Assembly (NCBI RefSeq): GCF_000612625.1
Contig: NZ_CCAS010000005.1
Location: forward strand, 85,226 to 149,225
DNA: 64,000 nucleotides
Source: Neobacillus jeddahensis
Lineage (GTDB): Bacteria; Bacillota; Bacilli; Bacillales; Cytobacillaceae
Reading direction: 5' to 3'
Part shown: piece after piece, positions 17,808 through 27,183 of the stretch
How the letters are laid out: the number at the start of each line of letters is the position of its first letter
Numbering within the stretch: position 1 is the first letter of the stretch
Notes under the pieces: generated by a model
What the model was told of the DNA's origin: nothing
The model's database searches: none
Seen by the model: the letters and a program-made list of their open reading frames with translations, nothing else
Position numbers and translations under genes: made by a program

Positions 17808-18694
17808 TGAAAAGCAAAACGGCTGATCGGATTGCCACAGGGGTTTTTATTGCGATCGCGATTATTATTATTTCAATTCTTGTTGGCTTATTTTCATATA
17901 TATTAATTAATGGATTTAAATATATTTCTTGGGATTTTTTGACCACTCCATCTAGTAATATCCGTGCTGGTGGGGGAATAAGAGACCAACTATTCAATTC
18001 ATTTTATATATTACTTATTACAATGATCATTGCAATTCCCCTTGGAATTGGCGGTGGAATATATATGGCAGAGTATGCGAAGCCAGGAAAAGTTACGGAT
18101 ATTATTCGTTCTTGTGTTGAAGTGTTATCATCATTACCTTCCATTGTGATAGGAATGTTTGGTTTATTGGTATTTGTTAATACAACAGGATGGGGTTATA
18201 CCATTTTAGGTGGAGCGTTAGCACTAACTGTCTTTAACTTGCCTGTGATTGTGCGTGTAAGTGAGGATGCGATTCTTGCCGTACCACGGGAATTAAAAGA
18301 GGCAAGTCTTGCATTAGGTATAACACGATGGCATACAATTAAAACCGTAATCTTACCTAGTGCATTTCCTTCAATATTAACGGGGATCATACTTGCTGCA
18401 GGAAGGGTGTTTGGTGAAGCAGCAGCTTTATTATTTACTGCTGGTCTATCTACACCAAGACTTGATTATGCAAACTGGAATCCATTTTCCCCCCAATCAC
18501 CATTAAATATATTTCGACCTGCGGAAACACTGGCAGTTCACATTTGGTCGGTAAACACGCAAGGATTAATCCCAGATGTAGAAGAGGTTTCTAATGGTTC
18601 AGCTGCTGTGTTAGTCATTTCAGTTTTACTATTCAACTTGTTAGCAAGATGGATTGGAAGTCTGATTACTAAAAAAATTACGGCCACTAAATAA
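17807..18694 (+). CDS. pstA: Phosphate ABC transporter permease PstA
   Basis: 295 residues, six helices, EAA loop LKEASLALGITRWHTIKTVILPSAFPSILTG-type sequence near residues 165-195. The DFLTTPSSNIRAGGGIRD segment near the N-terminus is typical of PstA. The ATG at 17807 sits behind AAGGAGGAAACTATA and overlaps the pstC stop by one base. It pairs with PstC. Confidence 0.94.
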   Translation: MKSKTADRIATGVFIAIAIIIISILVGLFSYILINGFKYISWDFLTTPSSNIRAGGGIRDQLFNSFYILLITMIIAIPLGIGGGIYMAEYAKPGKVTDIIRSCVEVLSSLPSIVIGMFGLLVFVNTTGWGYTILGGALALTVFNLPVIVRVSEDAILAVPRELKEASLALGITRWHTIKTVILPSAFPSILTGIILAAGRVFGEAAALLFTAGLSTPRLDYANWNPFSPQSPLNIFRPAETLAVHIWSVNTQGLIPDVEEVSNGSAAVLVISVLLFNLLARWIGSLITKKITATK

Positions 18695-18711
18695 AGGGTA
18701 GGTGAAAACGG

Positions 18712-19533
18712 ATGGTTACTACTTTTTTGGAAAAAGAATCGACAGATCAAATTTTACAATCAACCGTCCCGTTTCAAATGGAAAATATATTAAAGGTAAA
18801 TAATTTAGAGATATTTTACGGTGAGAAACGTGCGGTAAACGGAATTTCATTGGATATTGAAAAAAATGCAATAACCGCATTGATCGGTCCTTCTGGATGT
18901 GGAAAGTCTACGTTTTTAAGAAGCATTAACCGGATGAATGATTTAATCCCGGAAGCAAGAGCGGAAGGACAAATCCTCTATGAAGATTTAAATATTTTAT
19001 CAGAACAAATAGATGTAGTGGCATTACGGAAAGAAATTGGAATGGTTTTTCAAAAGCCAAATCCTTTTCCAAAATCGATTTATGAAAATATTACTCATGC
19101 CCTTAAATTCTCAGGAATAAAAAAGAAAAGCCAACTCGATGAAATTGTTGAAGAAAGTTTGATAAAAGCTGCATTATGGGATGAAGTAAAAGATAGACTT
19201 CATAAATCTGCACTATCACTATCAGGTGGGCAACAACAGCGGCTTTGTATTGCTAGAACAATTGCAATGAAGCCAGTAATCATGCTCCTTGATGAACCAT
19301 CATCAGCATTGGATCCTATATCCAATGCCAAGGTTGAAGAGTTAATTATCGACTTGAAAAAGGACTATTCCATTATTATTGTAACGCATAACATGCAGCA
19401 GGCTTCTCGTATTTCTGATAAGACAGCTTTCTTTTTTAAAGGAGATTTAATTGAGTATGATTCCACTGAAAAAATCTTTACAAACCCTTCAGTGAAAAAG
19501 ACGGAAGAATATATCTCAGGACGTTTCGGATAA
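18712..19533 (+). CDS. pstB: Phosphate ABC transporter ATP-binding protein PstB (first copy)
   Basis: 273 residues; Walker [10 protein letters not shown], signature [13 protein letters not shown], Walker [15 protein letters not shown], switch His in [14 protein letters not shown], and PstB-type end EYISGRFG. It drives phosphate import. It has an extra N-terminal stretch of about 20 residues compared with the second copy. B. subtilis also has two adjacent pstB genes (pstBA, pstBB), which this pair resembles. Confidence 0.94.
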   Translation: MVTTFLEKESTDQILQSTVPFQMENILKVNNLEIFYGEKRAVNGISLDIEKNAITALIGPSGCGKSTFLRSINRMNDLIPEARAEGQILYEDLNILSEQIDVVALRKEIGMVFQKPNPFPKSIYENITHALKFSGIKKKSQLDEIVEESLIKAALWDEVKDRLHKSALSLSGGQQQRLCIARTIAMKPVIMLLDEPSSALDPISNAKVEELIIDLKKDYSIIIVTHNMQQASRISDKTAFFFKGDLIEYDSTEKIFTNPSVKKTEEYISGRFG

Positions 19534-19547
19534 GGGAGGGGAAGTTT

Positions 19548-20321
19548 GTGTCGAACATTACATTAACTAGACAAGTATTTGATATCAATAATTTAAATTT
19601 ATGGTATGGTGATCATCATGCGTTAAAAGATATTAACTTTCCTATTAATAAAAAAGAAGTTACCGCGATTATTGGTCCATCCGGTTGTGGAAAGTCAACT
19701 TTTATCAAAACGCTTAATTTGATGATTAATATGGTTCCAAATGTAAAGATGACCGGAGAAATTAATTTTAATGGTCAAAATATTCTAAGTGATAAGCTGG
19801 ATCTTGTTGAACTTCGTAAAAATGTGGGAATGGTATTTCAGAAAGGAAATCCTTTTCCGCAATCCATTTATGATAATGTTGCCTATGGACCTAGAATTCA
19901 TGGGATGAAACGAAAGGTCCACTTGGATGAGGTGGTTACAAAGTCATTGATGGACGTGGCTTTGTGGGACGAAGTAAAGGATCGATTGCATACACCTGCG
20001 TTAGGTTTATCAGGGGGACAGCAACAAAGGTTGTGTATTGCAAGAGCACTTGCAACAAAACCAGATGTATTGTTGATGGATGAGCCAACCTCGGCCTTAG
20101 ACCCTATTTCCACCTTGAAAATTGAGGAATTAATTTTAGAATTAAAAGAAAAATATACGATTGTTATTGTTACCCATAATATGCAACAAGCATCAAGGGT
20201 ATCAGATAAAACTGCTTTCTTTTTAATGGGTGAATTAATTGAGTTAGATTCAACTTCTACTATATTTTCGAACCCTGCGGACGAGCGTACTGAAGGGTAT
20301 ATTACCGGAAGATTCGGATGA
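19548..20321 (+). CDS. pstB: Phosphate ABC transporter ATP-binding protein PstB (second copy)
   Basis: 257 residues, GTG start behind GGGAGGGGAAG. Walker [23 protein letters not shown] signature, [14 protein letters not shown]alker B and GYITGRFG end. Clearly a paralogue of the preceding gene, diverged enough that a recent tandem duplication is unlikely. Probably the B. subtilis pstBB counterpart. It lies 13 bp upstream of phoU. Confidence 0.94.
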   Translation: MSNITLTRQVFDINNLNLWYGDHHALKDINFPINKKEVTAIIGPSGCGKSTFIKTLNLMINMVPNVKMTGEINFNGQNILSDKLDLVELRKNVGMVFQKGNPFPQSIYDNVAYGPRIHGMKRKVHLDEVVTKSLMDVALWDEVKDRLHTPALGLSGGQQQRLCIARALATKPDVLLMDEPTSALDPISTLKIEELILELKEKYTIVIVTHNMQQASRVSDKTAFFLMGELIELDSTSTIFSNPADERTEGYITGRFG

Positions 20322-20334
20322 TGGGGTGACATAT

Positions 20335-20994
20335 ATGAGTACGAGATCAAATTTTGATAATAACTTAAAAGAGTTAAAAGATTTACTGCTAAAAATGGCC
20401 AGTAAAGCAGAAACTGCCATCAAAGAATCAATGCTTGCCCTTGTTAATCAGGATTTAGAAAAGGCACAGCAGGTGATTGATGGTGATAATGAAATCGATG
20501 ATTTAGAGTACGAAATTAATGATATGGCATTATTATTAATTGCAAGAGAATCTCCGGTAGCTACCGATCTAAGGAAAATTAGTGCAGCCTTAAAAGTTTC
20601 ATCTGAAGTTGAGCGATTTGCTGATATTGCTGTAAATATTGCCAAATCTGCTTTGCATATAGGTAAGGAGAAGCATTTTAAAGAAATTATTGATATACCA
20701 AAAATGATGGAAATGGCTTTAGAAATGGTGTCAGAATCCATATCTGCCTATTACGCTGAGGATATTACTTTAGCAAAAAAATGTGCAGAAAAGGATGATG
20801 AAGTAGACAAAATGTTTGGAAGTTTAGTTCAAGAACTTATGAGCTATATCCCGCAAAATCCAAACGCAACGAACCAAATTATACAATTAGCTTTTGTATG
20901 TAGATTTATTGAAAGAATTGCCGACCATTCAACAAATATTGCCGAGGATGTTGTGTATCTTGTGACAGGAAATCGCGTTAATTTGAATGACTAA
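20335..20994 (+). CDS. phoU: Phosphate signalling protein PhoU
   Basis: 219 residues, all-helical, with the two PhoU repeats: DGDNEIDDLEYEINDMALLLIAR and EKDDEVDKMFGSLVQELM, each carrying the metal-binding E/DxxxD pattern, and the VCRFIERIADHSTNIAEDVVYLVTG end. PhoU dampens Pst activity and the phosphate sensor. B. subtilis lacks phoU in this operon, so it separates this genome from that species. ATG 20335 follows GGGGTGA; a GTG three codons upstream is an alternative. Confidence 0.92.
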   Translation: MSTRSNFDNNLKELKDLLLKMASKAETAIKESMLALVNQDLEKAQQVIDGDNEIDDLEYEINDMALLLIARESPVATDLRKISAALKVSSEVERFADIAVNIAKSALHIGKEKHFKEIIDIPKMMEMALEMVSESISAYYAEDITLAKKCAEKDDEVDKMFGSLVQELMSYIPQNPNATNQIIQLAFVCRFIERIADHSTNIAEDVVYLVTGNRVNLND

Positions 20995-21015
20995 CTGGAT
21001 AAATAAAAAAGTTCG

Positions 21016-21043
21016 GATGAGGCTTTACAGCTTCATCTTTTTT
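21016..21043 (+). terminator. Terminator of the pst-phoU operon
   Basis: GATGAGGCT / AGCTTCATC (one G-U pair, 4-base loop) followed by six T. The remaining 255 bp up to the next gene are AT-rich with TTGACT at 21118 as a possible -35 but no good -10. Confidence 0.82.
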
Positions 21044-21298
21044 GTGTTGCAAAATATTATGTCGAAATGACTTAGAGGTCCATTAAAAATTTTGCAGATT
21101 TATGTAAAAAATAGTTTTTGACTCAAATGTATGAAAAAATTCTATCGCTTAATCATGCTAGTATTAAGGATATGCAGAAAACGACAAATTGTGTTCATTG
21201 TGCGCTTCTCCATCTGATGATACCATTAAATTATTCATTATTAAGAATAATTTGCGTTTGTTGGCATACATTGATGGTTTGCAGAATGGAGGAAAAAT

Positions 21299-22003
21299 AT
21301 GATTGACGAGATTATCAAACTAAGAGGAGATGGCTTATCATTTCGGAAAATAGCATTAGTGCTCAATACATCAGTTGGTAAGGTCCAATATCGTTGGAAT
21401 AAATGGCTTGAACAAACTGAAGAACAATTCATTGATTCGAGAGAAGGACGAGCAGCAACGAATTCAAATTCCTCCGAAAATAATCCTGTTCTTGATGCCC
21501 TGCCACTTAACGGTGAATTGAAGGCAAAACTTGTTACACCTCGTAAAATGATTCTTTTCTGGGATGTTTCCGTTATACCGCAAAAAATTATTGAATTATT
21601 TTATGGTCGCCCGTTTAAAGAACTCGTCACTATTGTCAGATTATATGATGTAACTGGCATTTTATTTAATGGCGTAAATGCCCACCACTTTAATGAAATT
21701 ACAGTACCATACAATAATGGTCACTGGTTTATAAAAGGATTAGAGAAACACCACAGCTATATAGCAGAACTAGGGATTTATTTGTCAGATTCAGAGTTTT
21801 TCCCGATTTATCGTTCTAATTGTGTCCAAACATCAGGTCTTGAACTTTTATTGGAAAGTGTCTATCAGCAGGATGTAGTCCAAATCCAACGCTATGAAGA
21901 GGAAGCTCCTAAATGGGTTGAACACGTTAGTACGTATAGTTATTATCTTAAATCAGACAACTTGGAGGAGAAAAATGAGCAAAAACCTTTCCGAACAAGT
22001 TGA
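21299..22003 (+). CDS. DUF4912 protein with N-terminal helix-turn-helix
   Basis: 234 residues. The first 40 residues (IDEIIKLRGDGLSFRKIALVLNTSVGKVQYRWNKW) look like a helix-turn-helix of the recombinase or sigma-4 type. Residues 75-190 fit DUF4912: RKMILFWDVS, VRLYDVTGILFNG, NNGHWFIKGLEKHHSYIAELGI. GGAGG precedes ATG 21299. The 3' end overlaps the glycosyltransferase by 29 bp. In other bacteria DUF4912 genes often accompany glycosyltransferase or glycogen-type enzymes; the function is unknown. A linked role is inference from overlap. Confidence 0.8.
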   Translation: MIDEIIKLRGDGLSFRKIALVLNTSVGKVQYRWNKWLEQTEEQFIDSREGRAATNSNSSENNPVLDALPLNGELKAKLVTPRKMILFWDVSVIPQKIIELFYGRPFKELVTIVRLYDVTGILFNGVNAHHFNEITVPYNNGHWFIKGLEKHHSYIAELGIYLSDSEFFPIYRSNCVQTSGLELLLESVYQQDVVQIQRYEEEAPKWVEHVSTYSYYLKSDNLEEKNEQKPFRTS

Positions 22004-23228
22004 AGTCGATGTGAGTCCTTTAGATCATTGGCACTTAACCATATTAATTTTATGCTGGGAGTATCCGCCTAATGTCGTGGGGGGGCTTTCACGACACGTA
22101 TATGGATTGTCTACACATTTGGCAGAGATGGGGCACGAGGTCCATGTGATCACGGCTGGAACTCATGAACTCCCAGCGTTTGAACGAATGGAGAATGTAA
22201 ATGTCCATCGTGTAAAGCCACTTAATGAGCGAGATCATCATTTCCTTTCGTGGATTGCCGGTCTTAACCTAGCAATGGCATTTCAAGTGAAACAACTATC
22301 TGAAAAGGTTAAATTTGACATTGTTCATGCCCACGATTGGCTGGTCGGTGCTGCTGCGATTACTTTAAAGCAATCGCTTGATATCCCATTATTGACCACT
22401 ATCCATGCCACCGAACATGGTAGAAATAATGGAATCCATAATGAAATCCAGCAATTTATCCATGAAAAGGAAAGCCAGTTAATCACAGAGTCAGATCAAC
22501 TTATCGTATGTAGTGAATATATGAAAAATGAATTAATAAAGGTTTTTCAGACAACAGACGAGAAATTAGCCGTCATACCTAATGGCGTTGAACCATTGAC
22601 AGTAGATTTAAAGGCAGCGACCATCATTCCTGAGTTAGTACAAAGAAGATATATCTTTTCAATAGGAAGAATAGTAAAGGAAAAAGGCTTTGATACAATA
22701 ATAGAGGCTGCAGAGTTGGCTAAAGAGCAAGAGTTGGACATAGTATTCGTCATTGCTGGAAAAGGTCCTATGCTAGAAACCTATCAGAAGCAAGTCAGTG
22801 CACGAAAATTGGACAAACAGCTTCTGTTCATCGGCTATATTACAGATGAGCAAAGAAATGCCCTTATACATGGTAGTCTTTTAGCGGTTATTCCTAGTTT
22901 ATATGAGCCATTTGGAATAGCTGCACTTGAAACCATGATTCTTGGTAAACCAACTATTGTATCCAATACGGGTGGGATGAAGGGAATTGTCAAGCATTTA
23001 CAAACGGGGCTGTTGATGGGTCCTGGTGATGCTCAAAATCTATTAGAGCAGATCGATTACTTATTGAATAATCCAGATTTGGCACAGGAAATTGGGGAAA
23101 AGGGAAGGCAAATTGTAAAAAGCTTATATGGCTGGAAGCGTATTGCATCGGAATCAAGCAAAGTTATGGAAGATACACTATTAAACAAACGGGTATGTGA
23201 GAATGAACAAAGGGGTATCACCAAATAA
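21975..23228 (+). CDS. Family 4 glycosyltransferase (glycogen-synthase-like)
   Basis: 417 residues, GT-B fold. The N-terminal domain starts with ILILCWEYPPNVVGGLSRHVYGLS, the starch/glycogen synthase-like acceptor motif, and continues with HAHDWLVGAAA. The C-terminal domain has FSIGRIVKEKGFD, FVIAGKGPM and the EX7E motif in YEPFGIAALETMILGKP, then GGMKGIVKHLQTGLL. It transfers a sugar from a nucleotide sugar; acceptor unknown. The ATG at 21975 follows GGAGGAG, lying inside the end of the DUF4912 gene, so the two are coupled. No signal peptide or membrane segment. Confidence 0.88.
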   Translation: MSKNLSEQVEVDVSPLDHWHLTILILCWEYPPNVVGGLSRHVYGLSTHLAEMGHEVHVITAGTHELPAFERMENVNVHRVKPLNERDHHFLSWIAGLNLAMAFQVKQLSEKVKFDIVHAHDWLVGAAAITLKQSLDIPLLTTIHATEHGRNNGIHNEIQQFIHEKESQLITESDQLIVCSEYMKNELIKVFQTTDEKLAVIPNGVEPLTVDLKAATIIPELVQRRYIFSIGRIVKEKGFDTIIEAAELAKEQELDIVFVIAGKGPMLETYQKQVSARKLDKQLLFIGYITDEQRNALIHGSLLAVIPSLYEPFGIAALETMILGKPTIVSNTGGMKGIVKHLQTGLLMGPGDAQNLLEQIDYLLNNPDLAQEIGEKGRQIVKSLYGWKRIASESSKVMEDTLLNKRVCENEQRGITK

Positions 23229-23249
23229 TTTGTAAATAAGGTGTTAACG

Positions 23250-23873
23250 ATGATAAACATAACGGAACTATCTAAAATGAATCTGCCCCCTCAACAAGGG
23301 CGGAAAACGGAAACCATTCAATTCGTCCCTGGAATATGGGTAAACGGCAAATGTCTTTGGCTGCATAATTGTACGGAAAAAGTAATTTATGATGAAGAAT
23401 TGATTTTTATCGTAAAACAGGAGCAAATTCACTCTAAAATACGCTTTTCAAGTCTGTATGTAAGTAATCATAGTGATCAAAAGAAAGACATCAATATTTT
23501 GGCCATGCATTATTTTTCAAATGTTGGACAGGATCAGTTAACGTTTATTTCACCTAAAGATAATCATATTTTTCATCATGCAAATAATGAAATACTTCTC
23601 GTTAATGGAAGATCCAATAAAATGGGGACAAAAGTGTGCACAGTCATTCCACTTTGGCATGCGCACACCGATCAAATCTGGAGTTCAGTTGATAAAGGAA
23701 ACTTGAAATATCAACCGATGGCCAAGGGACCTGCCGCTAGTATTTTTGCAATGAAGGTGTCAATTGCCCCTCGTGAGACTGGTAAAATGACCACTTGGAC
23801 CATAGCGGGTTCAAACAAAAATGACTTACTTTCAATGGAAAATGCCCTCACAAAAAGGTTTGAAAACAGATAA
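23250..23873 (+). CDS. Uncharacterised protein of the DUF4912/glycosyltransferase group
   Basis: About 207 residues, no signal peptide or membrane helix. It seems beta-rich, with phrases such as ETIQFVPGIWVNGKCLWLHNC, LYVSNHSDQKKDINILAMHYF and KMTTWTIAGSNKN. I do not recognise a family. It lies 21 bp after the glycosyltransferase gene and is probably in the same operon. ATG 23250 is 7 bp after AAGGTG. The fold could be a carbohydrate-binding beta-sandwich, but that is only a guess from composition. Confidence 0.6.
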   Translation: MINITELSKMNLPPQQGRKTETIQFVPGIWVNGKCLWLHNCTEKVIYDEELIFIVKQEQIHSKIRFSSLYVSNHSDQKKDINILAMHYFSNVGQDQLTFISPKDNHIFHHANNEILLVNGRSNKMGTKVCTVIPLWHAHTDQIWSSVDKGNLKYQPMAKGPAASIFAMKVSIAPRETGKMTTWTIAGSNKNDLLSMENALTKRFENR

Positions 23874-24008
23874 CTTTGGTAACTGTTCTACTCCTCCACT
23901 AGTTCACTTTCGCTTTTCTTCAAAAATACTAGCATTTCGTTTTGAAAAATGATATTATAGAAAAGTCGTATGAACGAACTAGCTTAATCGTTTGGAGGGA
24001 AATTGACA

Positions 24009-24157
24009 TGCGTGTAAATATTACGTTAGCTTGCACTGAGTGTGGAGATCGTAACTATATTTCAACAAAAAATAAACGTAACAACCCAGATCGTCTTGAG
24101 CTTAAGAAATATTGCCCAAGAGAAAAGCGTACAACAGCACACCGTGAAACAAAATAA
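24009..24157 (+). CDS. rpmG: Ribosomal protein bL33 (zinc-binding form)
   Basis: 49 residues: [19 protein letters not shown]...[15 protein letters not shown]. It holds the CxxC of zinc-type L33 (CTEC) and a single Cys in the second half (YCPRE, where the full form has CPxC), so only three of the four usual Cys are present, as in RpmGA of B. subtilis. Part of the 50S subunit. GGAGG precedes ATG. Confidence 0.93.
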
Positions 24158-24184
24158 GCAGTAGGGCTTCCTGCTGCTTTTTTT
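24158..24184 (+). terminator. Terminator of rpmG
   Basis: GCAGTAGG / CCTGCTGC with a 4-base loop, starting right at the rpmG stop and followed by seven T. Confidence 0.85.
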
Positions 24185-24212
24185 GTTGTCTAAAAGTAAG
24201 GAGGGCCGTTAT

Positions 24213-24779
24213 ATGTTTGATAAACAGTCTGTTCGTAAACAGGTACAAGAGGAACTTGCGAAGCTTAACAAACCACGCTATGAAGATTACTCCTATAAAA
24301 TTGCTAACCGCTTATATAAAGATGAGGACTGGATCCAGGCTAATGTTATTGCTATTACCGTTTCTAGGATGCCAGAGGTGGATACATACCAAATCATTCG
24401 AAAAGCGTGGGAACAGGGAAAACAGGTTGTGGTTCCCAAATGTCTTCCGAAAGGTAAACAGTTAGTTTTTAGAACAATAAAATCGTTTTCTCAGCTTGAA
24501 TCGGTGTATTATGGTTTGTTTGAACCGATAGAACAGATTACTACCAAAGTTGAAGTTGACAGGATCGACCTGATTATTGTCCCGGGGTTGGCGTATACAT
24601 CTGATGGCTATCGAATAGGCTTTGGTGGCGGTTATTATGATCGCTTGTTATCCCATTTCTCTGGAAATACGTTATCACTTGCCTTTAATGAGCAAATCAT
24701 ACCCCATTTCCCGATAGAGGATCATGATATTCCTGTTTTAAAGATCATTACAACGGATAGGACAATAACCATAAAATGA
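24213..24779 (+). CDS. yqgN: 5-formyltetrahydrofolate cyclo-ligase family protein (YqgN)
   Basis: 188 residues of the FTHF cyclo-ligase family: basic N-terminal helix, SRMPEVDTYQIIRKAWEQGKQVVVPKC, and the hallmark IDLIIVPGLAYTSDGYRIGFGGGYYDRLL that binds ATP phosphate. The enzyme recycles 5-formyl-THF to methenyl-THF using ATP. ATG 24213 follows GGAGGG. The stop overlaps the next start (ATGA). Position after rpmG matches B. subtilis yqgN. Confidence 0.9.
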   Translation: MFDKQSVRKQVQEELAKLNKPRYEDYSYKIANRLYKDEDWIQANVIAITVSRMPEVDTYQIIRKAWEQGKQVVVPKCLPKGKQLVFRTIKSFSQLESVYYGLFEPIEQITTKVEVDRIDLIIVPGLAYTSDGYRIGFGGGYYDRLLSHFSGNTLSLAFNEQIIPHFPIEDHDIPVLKIITTDRTITIK

Positions 24780-25567
24780 TGTTGGATGATGTATTGATTT
24801 TTGGTGGAATTGTGGTGATTGGGGTGCTCGGATATCACGTTAAATCATTGAGTAAGTCTGGTTCAATCGCGGCTATAATTGTTGGAATGGCAGTCTTTAT
24901 TGGTTTCGGTGTGAAAGGACTTATCCTCCTAGGCAGTTTTTTTGCTTCCTCCAGCTTATGGTCAAATTACAAAAGTTCTCGCAAAAAGGAAATCGAGGAA
25001 AAGTTGGCGAAGGGGGCCAGAAGGGATTGGCGTCAGGTGTTTGCCAACGGTGGAGCGGCAGTTTTTTTTAGTGTTTTACACTATTTCTACGGTGGGTGGA
25101 TGCCGCTAATCGGATTTATGGTCACTCTAGCTAGTGCTAATTCAGATACGTGGGCATCGGAAATCGGTAGCTTAAGCAGAAGAAATCCTCTATACATACG
25201 CACCTTTAGGAGAATTGAAAAAGGTACATCTGGTGCAATTAGCTTTTTAGGAAGTAGTGCAGCACTTATTGGTTCATTGTTTATTTCTTTAATCGGAGGA
25301 TGGTTATTCCATTTAGATAGCACCGTAACCATCCTCATTTTTCTCTTTGGTTTCATTGGGAATGTAATTGATACTTTAATGGGTGCATTTTATCAACAGG
25401 AATACATTTGTAAGAACTGTGGGTTAATGACCGAAAAAAAGATTCATTGTCATTTAGAGACAACAAGAATAAAGGGTTTCACCTTTGTGGATAATGATAT
25501 GGTTAATTTTTTATCTGGCTTTATGGCTGCAATATTTTCCATCTTGATTATTCAAATAATTGGGTAA
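24776..25567 (+). CDS. DUF92 integral membrane protein
   Basis: 263 residues, six or so hydrophobic segments, with the DUF92 motifs LSKSGSIAAIIVGMAVF, SSLWSNYKSSRKKEIEEK, GARRDWRQVFANGGAA, ASANSDTWASEIG and a C-terminal EYICKNCGLMTEKKIHCH. The family includes plant VTE6/phytyl-phosphate kinase homologues; the bacterial role is not proven. Overlaps yqgN by 4 bp, so translationally coupled. B. subtilis lacks it at this spot. Confidence 0.85.
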   Translation: MMLDDVLIFGGIVVIGVLGYHVKSLSKSGSIAAIIVGMAVFIGFGVKGLILLGSFFASSSLWSNYKSSRKKEIEEKLAKGARRDWRQVFANGGAAVFFSVLHYFYGGWMPLIGFMVTLASANSDTWASEIGSLSRRNPLYIRTFRRIEKGTSGAISFLGSSAALIGSLFISLIGGWLFHLDSTVTILIFLFGFIGNVIDTLMGAFYQQEYICKNCGLMTEKKIHCHLETTRIKGFTFVDNDMVNFLSGFMAAIFSILIIQIIG

Positions 25568-25655
25568 TTATCTATATTTAAACCTATATTAATAAAGGAC
25601 TTGGATTTTCAATTGTGTGTGGATAAAAAGAGAAGAAAACCAAAGTTAAGTTTGA

Positions 25656-26660
<1,005 letters not shown>

Positions 26661-26759
26661 ATCGGTAGCGGGGCGAATGATAAATATTCGTCCCTTTTTT
26701 GCAGAAATTTGGATAAATCCTTGCGGATCAACACAGAATACTAAATAGGAGGGATGATG

Positions 26760-26954
26760 ATGTCTCGTATGTTAACATCCATATTAATGATTGGTTCAAT
26801 AGGATATTTTGCGTTTCGGTATAGATACCGCCTGATTAATGTTCTGCTTGGCTCTAGTTGGATGCGCAGGCTAGCAGTAGGTTCGATTATGAGCTTTCCT
26901 GGAATAAAACAAAAAATGATGAAATCAGTATTTGGAGGACCATCTGAATGGTGA
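26760..26954 (+). CDS. Small membrane-associated protein before yqgP (possibly YqgO)
   Basis: 64 residues: one hydrophobic helix (MLTSILMIGSIGYFAFRYRYR) followed by a basic amphipathic part (WMRRLAVGSIMSFPGIKQKMMKSVFGG). Three ATG codons in a row lie behind AGGAGGG; 26760 has the best spacing. B. subtilis has a small gene yqgO in the same place (between yqgN and yqgP), so it may be its counterpart. Function unknown. Confidence 0.65.
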   Translation: MSRMLTSILMIGSIGYFAFRYRYRLINVLLGSSWMRRLAVGSIMSFPGIKQKMMKSVFGGPSEW

Positions 26955-27104
26955 AAACCATAGATGGTTCTATTTTTGTCTAATTAGGTAAATATACGTT
27001 TTTCAGCTAGTTTGATTAAATGCCAATCGGTCATATCGATTATAATAAAAGATAAGAGGGAAAAATGAATATAGATTAATTACATTTGAAAAATGTTAGC
27101 TCCT

Positions 27105-27163
27105 GAGCCAAGGGATTTGGGTACTTGCGACTGTCGCTAATAGGCAAGGTGCTTCCGGTTTTC
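27105..27163 (+). ncRNA. Possible structured leader RNA of yqgP
   Basis: The segment can fold: outer GAGCC (27105-27109) with GGTTTTC (27157-27163), and GTACTTGC (27121-27128) with GCAA-G-GTGC (27144-27152). A competing inner hairpin is GCGA-CTG-TCGC (27127-27137). It ends 20 bp before the yqgP start. It matches no riboswitch class that I can name. Confidence 0.4.
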
Positions 27164-27183
27164 TTTTAGAAAGTAGGGGAGTA

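Noticed and set aside
21118..21306. 62-codon open frame before the DUF4912 gene
   Set aside because: Start codon is not behind a ribosome site, composition is unlike a protein, and it overlaps the real start region of the next gene.
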